Below, piece after piece: positions 4,735-8,648 of a stretch of DNA of 8,648 nucleotides (position 1 is the stretch's first letter; each line of letters begins with the position of its first letter). The DNA comes from Candidatus Omnitrophota bacterium (GTDB taxonomy: Bacteria > Ratteibacteria > UBA8468 > B48-G9 > JAFGKM01). The DNA lies in assembly GCA_022704985.1 (NCBI GenBank), contig JAKJFI010000030.1, positions 1 to 8,648 on the forward strand, given 5' to 3'. Below the pieces are notes generated by a model. It was not told the DNA's origin, searched no databases, and worked only from the letters and a program-made list of their open reading frames with translations. The position numbers were made by a program, and so were the translations under genes.

Positions 4735-6417
4735 TTAACGTCCAACTGTTTTCTGCTGCAGTTTCGCCCATTCGTCTTTCAACGTTATAGTACGGTTGAA
4801 AACAGGTTTTTCATCAGTGGTGTCAGGGTCGGCGCAGAAGTACCCGAGACGTTCAAACTGGTAGGCGGCTCCGGGTTTTGCTCCGGCAATAGACGGTTCA
4901 ACGTAACCTGTTACTATTTTTAGCGAATCGGGATTGAGATTTTCGGTGTAATCTATGCCCTCAGGCACGTCAAGTGGATTTTCCCGTGTGAACAAGTGGT
5001 CGTATAGGCGTATTTCGGCGGGTATCGCATTTGCGGCGGAGACCCAGTGAATGGTCGCTTTTACCTTTCTTCCATCAGGAGCGTCTCCTCCCTTTGTTGC
5101 GGGGTCATATGTACAGTGAAGCTCGGTTACAGTGCCTGTCGCATCCTTCTTCACTTCGATGCACTTTATGAAATATGCGTATCGCAGACGCACCTCCCTG
5201 CCGGGAGTCAGCCGGTAGAATTTCTTCGGCGGCTCCTCCATGAAGTCGTCCTTTTCAATGTAGAGCACCTTTGAGAAAGGAATTTTTCTCGTGCCTGCCG
5301 AAGGGTTCTCGGGATTATTTATAGCATCGAGCTCCTCGGTTTTGCCTTCCGGATAATTGTCTATGATGACCTTGATGGGGTTCAGCACGCCCATCACACG
5401 GGTGGCTTTTTTGTTCAGGTCGTCCCGGACAAAGTGTTCCAGCAGTGAGATGTCTATCGTGCTTTCTGTTTTTGCCACGCCTATGCGGGAGCAGAAGTTC
5501 CTGATAGATTCCGGAGTGTAACCCCTGCGCCTCATGCCTGACAGTGTGGGCATGCGCGGGTCATCCCATCCGCTTAACTGTTTTTTTTCAACCAGTTCAA
5601 GGAGTCTGCGCTTGCTCATCACGGTGTAGGTCAGATTCAGCCGTGCAAACTCTATCTGGCGAGGGTGGTGTATCTCCAGCCGGTCTATGAACCAGTCGTA
5701 AAGCGGGCGGTGGTCCTCAAATTCCAGCGTGCATATGGAGTGCGTTATCCCCTCAATGGAATCAGACTGTCCGTGCGCCCAGTCGTATGTGGGATATATG
5801 CACCATTTATCCCCTGTCCGGTGATGGCTCTTTCGCAGGATGCGGTACATGACAGGATCGCGCATATTCAGGTTTGGTGAGGACATGTCGATTTTAGCTC
5901 GTAGAACCTTTGAACCGTCCGGATATTTCCCCTCGCGCATTTCCGTGAACAATCGCAGGTTTTCATCAGCCGTTCTGTTTCTGTAAGGGCTTTCTTTTCC
6001 GGGTTCGGTAAAGGTGCCTCTGCATTCGCGTATCTGGTCGGCTGTTAGGTCGCAGACAAAAGCATCGCCGCTTTTTATCAGTTTCACCGCAAATTCATAC
6101 AGACGTTCAAAATAGTCGGAGGCGTAGTATTCCCTTCCTTCCCAGTCAAATCCCAGCCAGCGTACGTCGTCCTTTATAGAATTGACATACTCCTCTTCTT
6201 CTTTTGCCGGGTTTGTATCGTCAAAGCGCAGGTTGCATTTACCGCCGAACTCTTTTGCTATGCCGAAACTGATGCATATCGCTTTGGCATGTCCTATATG
6301 AAGATAGCCGTTGGGCTCCGGTGGAAAGCGGGTATGTACCCTCTTGCCATACTTTTCCGAAGCAAGGTCTTTATGTATTATTTCCCTGATAAAATCTGTC
6401 TTATTGATTTCGTTCAT
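4735..6417 (-). CDS. glnS: Glutaminyl-tRNA synthetase
   Basis: A 560-residue class I synthetase, close to the 554 residues of E. coli GlnRS. The N-terminal catalytic core shows [12 protein letters not shown] (32-43) with the HIGH motif at 40-43, RFDDTNP (64-70), the GlnRS-type [19 protein letters not shown] segment (209-227), and VMSKRRL (266-272) as the KMSKS loop. The C-terminal half (about 340-555) is the two beta-barrel anticodon-binding region. It charges tRNA-Gln directly with glutamine using ATP. The sequence is the Gln type, as shown by the Gln-family spacing [15 protein letters not shown] and the beta-barrel anticodon domain, not the helical domain of bacterial GluRS. The ATG at 6417 has no SD but has a -10 box nine bases upstream. 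It is a single-gene unit, divergent from the glycosyltransferase gene and convergent with mgtE across a 38-nt gap. Confidence 0.97.
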   Translation of the reverse strand: MNEINKTDFIREIIHKDLASEKYGKRVHTRFPPEPNGYLHIGHAKAICISFGIAKEFGGKCNLRFDDTNPAKEEEEYVNSIKDDVRWLGFDWEGREYYASDYFERLYEFAVKLIKSGDAFVCDLTADQIRECRGTFTEPGKESPYRNRTADENLRLFTEMREGKYPDGSKVLRAKIDMSSPNLNMRDPVMYRILRKSHHRTGDKWCIYPTYDWAHGQSDSIEGITHSICTLEFEDHRPLYDWFIDRLEIHHPRQIEFARLNLTYTVMSKRRLLELVEKKQLSGWDDPRMPTLSGMRRRGYTPESIRNFCSRIGVAKTESTIDISLLEHFVRDDLNKKATRVMGVLNPIKVIIDNYPEGKTEELDAINNPENPSAGTRKIPFSKVLYIEKDDFMEEPPKKFYRLTPGREVRLRYAYFIKCIEVKKDATGTVTELHCTYDPATKGGDAPDGRKVKATIHWVSAANAIPAEIRLYDHLFTRENPLDVPEGIDYTENLNPDSLKIVTGYVEPSIAGAKPGAAYQFERLGYFCADPDTTDEKPVFNRTITLKDEWAKLQQKTVGR

Positions 6418-6426
6418 AGGTTTAAC

Positions 6427-6455
6427 ATTTTATGAATTAGGTATTCAAAAGTCAA
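6427..6455 (-). promoter_or_regulatory. Sigma70-type promoter of glnS, placed for a leaderless transcript
   Basis: On the minus strand: TTGACT (6455-6450), 17-bp spacer, TAAAAT (6432-6427), then nine bases before the ATG at 6417. The geometry (17-bp spacer, identical -10, nine bases to ATG) is the same as at mgtE. Confidence 0.65.
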
Positions 6456-6470
6456 ATGCGCCGGGCGAGG

Positions 6471-6499
6471 TTGACCTTGTTTTTGAAAAAAAATAAACT
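6471..6499 (+). promoter_or_regulatory. Sigma70-type promoter of the glycosyltransferase gene
   Basis: TTGACC (6471-6476), 17-bp spacer containing an A-tract, TAAACT (6494-6499). The two adjacent ATGs at 6504 and 6507 lie four and seven bases after the -10 box, so transcription would begin at or inside this start pair. No Shine-Dalgarno is visible. Confidence 0.55.
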
Positions 6500-6506
6500 G
6501 TTTATG

Positions 6507-7415
6507 ATGAAAAAAATACTGGTTGTCAGATACGGAGCGCTGGGGGATACGATAGTGACGCTTCCGGTTTTGCAGTCTCTGAAAGAGAGCGGCTATTCCG
6601 TCACAATGGCCGGAAACAGCCGGTATGGGGATTTCCTGCTTAAATACGGACATATCGATGGATTCATATCCTTTGATGGGGAATTACTACTTCCTCTTTT
6701 TACCGGAGAAGGTGAAGATTCGCTGGCAAGGTATCTTGAACAGTTTGACCTTGTGCTTGCGTACACTGATGAATTTGAACCCTTTTCGGCGGGGTTGAAA
6801 AAGTCTTTTACGGGCAAAATATTATTTCATCCTTCCGGACCTTCAAGAGTTCATGAACATATAATTTCATATCTTCTTAAGCCTGTAAGGGATATCGCTG
6901 CACGCATAATAGAAATTCCGGAAATCAGTATAAAGGGAAGCGCAACTGAAAAATACTTTGTCATTCACCCGGGAAGCGGAAGCGTACATAAGAACTGGTC
7001 TAAGGAGCATTTTTTAAGTCTTTACAGGCATTTATCACAAGATTTGGATGGTTGCATACTCCTTGGCTACGCTGAAGAAGATATGAAGAATTTCTGGTAT
7101 GATAACGTTCCTGCGGAGAAGATTGTGCAGTCTTCCGATATGACAACCCTGCTGAATCTTGGAGCAAAGGCGGCGCTCTACGTAGGAAACGATTCGGGTA
7201 TTTCGCATTTTTTCTCGGCTGCGGGGGTCAGGACAGCCGTTATTTTCGGGCCGACATCTCCTGCATTGTGGTCTCCTATGGGAAAAGATGTTAGAATAGT
7301 GTGCAAAAATATCGGATGCAGTCCTTGCGATACGGCGGCAAGGGCTTCCTGCATAGAGAAAACGTGTCTGACATCAATAAGCTTCCGGGATGTCAAAAAG
7401 GCGCTGAAGGGGTAA
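6507..7415 (+). CDS. Glycosyltransferase family 9 protein (heptosyltransferase-like)
   Basis: A 302-residue protein when started at the ATG at 6507. Residues 1-16 (MKKILVVRYGALGDTI) are the classical ADP-heptose:LPS heptosyltransferase N-terminus, with the acceptor-side loop RYGALGD (8-14). The C-terminal Rossmann domain carries IHPGSGSVHKNW (153-164), GNDSGISH (227-234) and FGPTSPALWSP (247-257), the nucleotide-sugar binding elements of GT9. A conserved C-terminal Cys cluster (C266, C271, C274, C282, C287) is also typical of the family. It should add a heptose or related sugar to the LPS core at the cytoplasmic face of the inner membrane, which implies a Gram-negative envelope. An ATG at 6456 would add 17 basic residues and cover the promoter, so it is not chosen; 6504 is a possible alternative. 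It precedes the hydrolase gene by one base. The exact acceptor cannot be read from sequence. Confidence 0.93.
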   Translation: MKKILVVRYGALGDTIVTLPVLQSLKESGYSVTMAGNSRYGDFLLKYGHIDGFISFDGELLLPLFTGEGEDSLARYLEQFDLVLAYTDEFEPFSAGLKKSFTGKILFHPSGPSRVHEHIISYLLKPVRDIAARIIEIPEISIKGSATEKYFVIHPGSGSVHKNWSKEHFLSLYRHLSQDLDGCILLGYAEEDMKNFWYDNVPAEKIVQSSDMTTLLNLGAKAALYVGNDSGISHFFSAAGVRTAVIFGPTSPALWSPMGKDVRIVCKNIGCSPCDTAARASCIEKTCLTSISFRDVKKALKG

Positions 7416-7416
7416 T

Positions 7417-8196
7417 ATGGAGACAAGCGTAACCATTAAGAGCGGAAAGTATAATCTATCGGGTATTCTGCATATTCCGTCGAAAGGGAAAGCTCCTTTC
7501 CCCACGGTTGTCATGTTCCACGGGTTTACTGGGAACAAGGCGGAAAGCCATTTCATTTTTACAAAGACGGCGCGATACCTTTCCTCGAAGGGGATAGCTG
7601 TTCTGCGATTTGATTTTATGGGTTCAGGGGACAGCGAAGGAAAATTTGAGAATATGACCCTTCGAACCGAAATGAATGACGGCGTAAAATCTATGGAGTT
7701 TGTCCTGAAAGATAAGAGGTTCAACAATGACCGTATTGGAGCGCTCGGTCTCTCAATGGGAGCTGTGACCGCTTCTTTCATAGCTTCAAGATATAAAACC
7801 AGGGCGCTTGTTTTATGGTCGCCCCTCGCGTATCCGGAGTTGATTGCAAAGAGAATGCTGACAAGTAAATTGAAAAAGGAACTTTTGGAAAAGGGTAGGG
7901 TATATCCTCCGGGAATTGGACACTATCTCGGCAGGAAGTTTTTTGATTCAATTTCCCAAACGAATCCCCTTGAATATGCCAAATCCTACAGGGGAAACGT
8001 GCTGGTGGTACACGCCAAGGATGACGCGACGCTTCCACTTGACCATTCGTTTGCCTATTTTGAGTCGTTCCATGGAAGTTCGGTACTGCCCAGAATGATA
8101 ATACTTGATGAAGGCGGGCATACCTTTTCCACGGAATTTTCCGAGCAGACGGTTATTAAGGAAACCGTAGAGTATTTTGTCGAGACACTGTTTTGA
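7417..8196 (+). CDS. Alpha/beta hydrolase (serine esterase/peptidase-like)
   Basis: A 259-residue alpha/beta hydrolase. The oxyanion-hole motif HGFTGN is at 35-40, RFDFMGSGDSEG (64-75) is the usual strand-4 loop, and the nucleophile elbow GLSMG is at 111-115 with S113. The acid is probably D202 or D203 in HAKDDATLPL (199-208), and the base H235 in DEGGHTF (231-237). A small cap region lies around 139-185. No signal peptide is seen, so it should be cytoplasmic. It resembles the broad group containing feruloyl/cinnamoyl esterases and acyl-peptide hydrolase-like enzymes; the substrate cannot be assigned. The ATG at 7417 comes one base after the glycosyltransferase stop, with AAGGGG (7407-7412) inside that gene as its SD, so the two are cotranscribed and perhaps coupled. 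The shared operon does not by itself prove a role in envelope synthesis. Confidence 0.93.
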   Translation: METSVTIKSGKYNLSGILHIPSKGKAPFPTVVMFHGFTGNKAESHFIFTKTARYLSSKGIAVLRFDFMGSGDSEGKFENMTLRTEMNDGVKSMEFVLKDKRFNNDRIGALGLSMGAVTASFIASRYKTRALVLWSPLAYPELIAKRMLTSKLKKELLEKGRVYPPGIGHYLGRKFFDSISQTNPLEYAKSYRGNVLVVHAKDDATLPLDHSFAYFESFHGSSVLPRMIILDEGGHTFSTEFSEQTVIKETVEYFVETLF

Positions 8197-8205
8197 GCAA
8201 CCCTC

Positions 8206-8233
8206 TTGACTTTTTTCATTTTTGAGGTATATT
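8206..8233 (+). promoter_or_regulatory. Sigma70-type promoter of the FmdB-like gene
   Basis: TTGACT (8206-8211), 16-bp spacer, TATATT (8228-8233). Transcription would begin near 8240, giving a leader of about 20 nt that contains the GGAGG ribosome binding site. Confidence 0.6.
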
Positions 8234-8261
8234 TTATATCCTAAATTATATGGAGGGCATG

Positions 8262-8555
8262 ATGCCTACTTATCAATACGAGTGCAAAAAATGCGGACAC
8301 GAATTTGAAAAATTCCAGAAAATGACAGATGCGCCGCTGTCGAAATGTCCCGAATGCAAAGGAAAGGTTTCACGGGTCATTGGTCTGGGCGGAGGCGTTA
8401 TATTCAAGGGACCCGGTTTCTACACCACGGAATACAGAAGCGAAGAATATAAGAAGAGGGCAAGGGAAGACAAACAACCGGCAGGTTCAGGGAGTTCTTC
8501 CTCATGCTCGACATGCAATGCTTCGGCCTCGGCGTGCGCTACCTGCAAGAAATAA
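8262..8555 (+). CDS. FmdB-family zinc-ribbon protein
   Basis: A 97-residue protein starting MPTYQYECKKCGHEFE, the standard FmdB/CxxC_CxxC_SSSS start. C8/C11 and C29/C32 form the zinc ribbon, and the G-rich VIGLGGGVIFKGPGFYTTEY (39-58) is the usual following segment. The tail is charged and then Ser/Ala-rich, with two extra CxxC pairs (C82/C85 and C92/C95). The family is named after a putative regulator of formamidase expression, but most members are uncharacterised. The start is the ATG at 8262, because GGAGG (8252-8256) is five bases upstream; an in-frame ATG at 8250 overlaps that SD, and one at 8259 is too close to it. It has its own promoter and precedes a tRNA gene. Confidence 0.92.
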   Translation: MPTYQYECKKCGHEFEKFQKMTDAPLSKCPECKGKVSRVIGLGGGVIFKGPGFYTTEYRSEEYKKRAREDKQPAGSGSSSSCSTCNASASACATCKK

Positions 8556-8556
8556 A

Positions 8557-8585
8557 TTGATTTTGAAGTGCAAATCTGATATAAT
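8557..8585 (+). promoter_or_regulatory. Sigma70-type promoter of the tRNA-Asn gene
   Basis: TTGATT (8557-8562), 17-bp spacer, perfect TATAAT (8580-8585). The predicted start near 8592 leaves a leader of about 18 nt before the mature tRNA 5' end. Confidence 0.75.
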
Positions 8586-8609
8586 TAACTGCTTCGTTGA
8601 TAGCTTAAT

Positions 8610-8648
8610 TCCGGCGTAGCTCAATGGTGGAGCAAGCGGCTGTTAACC
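8610..8648 (+). tRNA. tRNA-Asn (anticodon GTT), 5' part only, cut by the window edge
   Basis: Acceptor 5' strand TCCGGCG (8610-8616) is followed by TA, a D arm GCTC/GAGC (8619-8622 with 8630-8633) around a GG-containing loop, then the 5' anticodon stem (8635-8639) and the loop CTGTTAA (8640-8646) with anticodon GTT at 8642-8644. The T arm and 3' acceptor lie beyond the window. The D-arm and anticodon-loop pattern is that of bacterial tRNA-Asn. Confidence 0.88.

Noticed and set aside
6456..6506. Upstream ATG extending the glycosyltransferase by 17 residues
   Set aside because: The family starts at MKKILVVRYGALGD, the extension is low-complexity basic sequence without an SD, and it overlaps the predicted promoter.

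Overview
The window looks like ordinary chromosomal DNA of an anaerobic or microaerophilic bacterium with moderate GC content and sigma70-type promoters. The gene content (two MinD-type ATPases with inserted ferredoxin domains, a NifX/orange-protein-like protein, two DUF5320-type small proteins, FmdB, a bacterial GlnRS) would fit a Nitrospirota or Desulfobacterota lineage. That placement is inferred from gene families, not measured.

Left half (about 1-3241, all minus strand). A run of six genes starts at a Fur-family repressor whose promoter carries an exact 7-1-7 Fur box. In transcription order they are: fur-like regulator (3241-2777), long DUF5320 protein with a C-terminal coiled coil (2721-2386), NifX/ORP-like cofactor-binding protein (2312-1935), short DUF5320-like protein with a Cys-rich zinc-ribbon tail (1761-1543), and two tandem MinD-like ATPases each holding a two-cluster ferredoxin insert (1541-678, and 681 to beyond the left edge). 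The last three genes are tightly coupled, with a 1-nt gap and an ATGA overlap. Two intercistronic inverted repeats, one resembling a REP-type element, interrupt the run. The set resembles the orange-protein (ORP) loci of anaerobic sulfate reducers and suggests iron-responsive assembly, storage or delivery of a metal-sulfur cofactor. This part is the most interesting in the window.

Middle (3353-6417). A complete MgtE magnesium transporter (plus) is divergent from the fur-like gene and convergent with glutaminyl-tRNA synthetase (minus).

Right part (6507-8648, all plus). A family 9 glycosyltransferase (heptosyltransferase-like) is followed after 1 nt by an alpha/beta hydrolase. Next come an FmdB-type zinc-ribbon protein with its own promoter and the 5' part of a tRNA-Asn(GTT) with a strong promoter, cut by the right edge.

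A recurring feature is that mgtE, glnS and the glycosyltransferase gene lack Shine-Dalgarno sequences and have sigma70-like -10 boxes only about 4-9 nt before the start codon. This suggests leaderless mRNAs, while the other genes have clear ribosome binding sites. No mobile element, CRISPR array or gene-free stretch above 300 nt is present.
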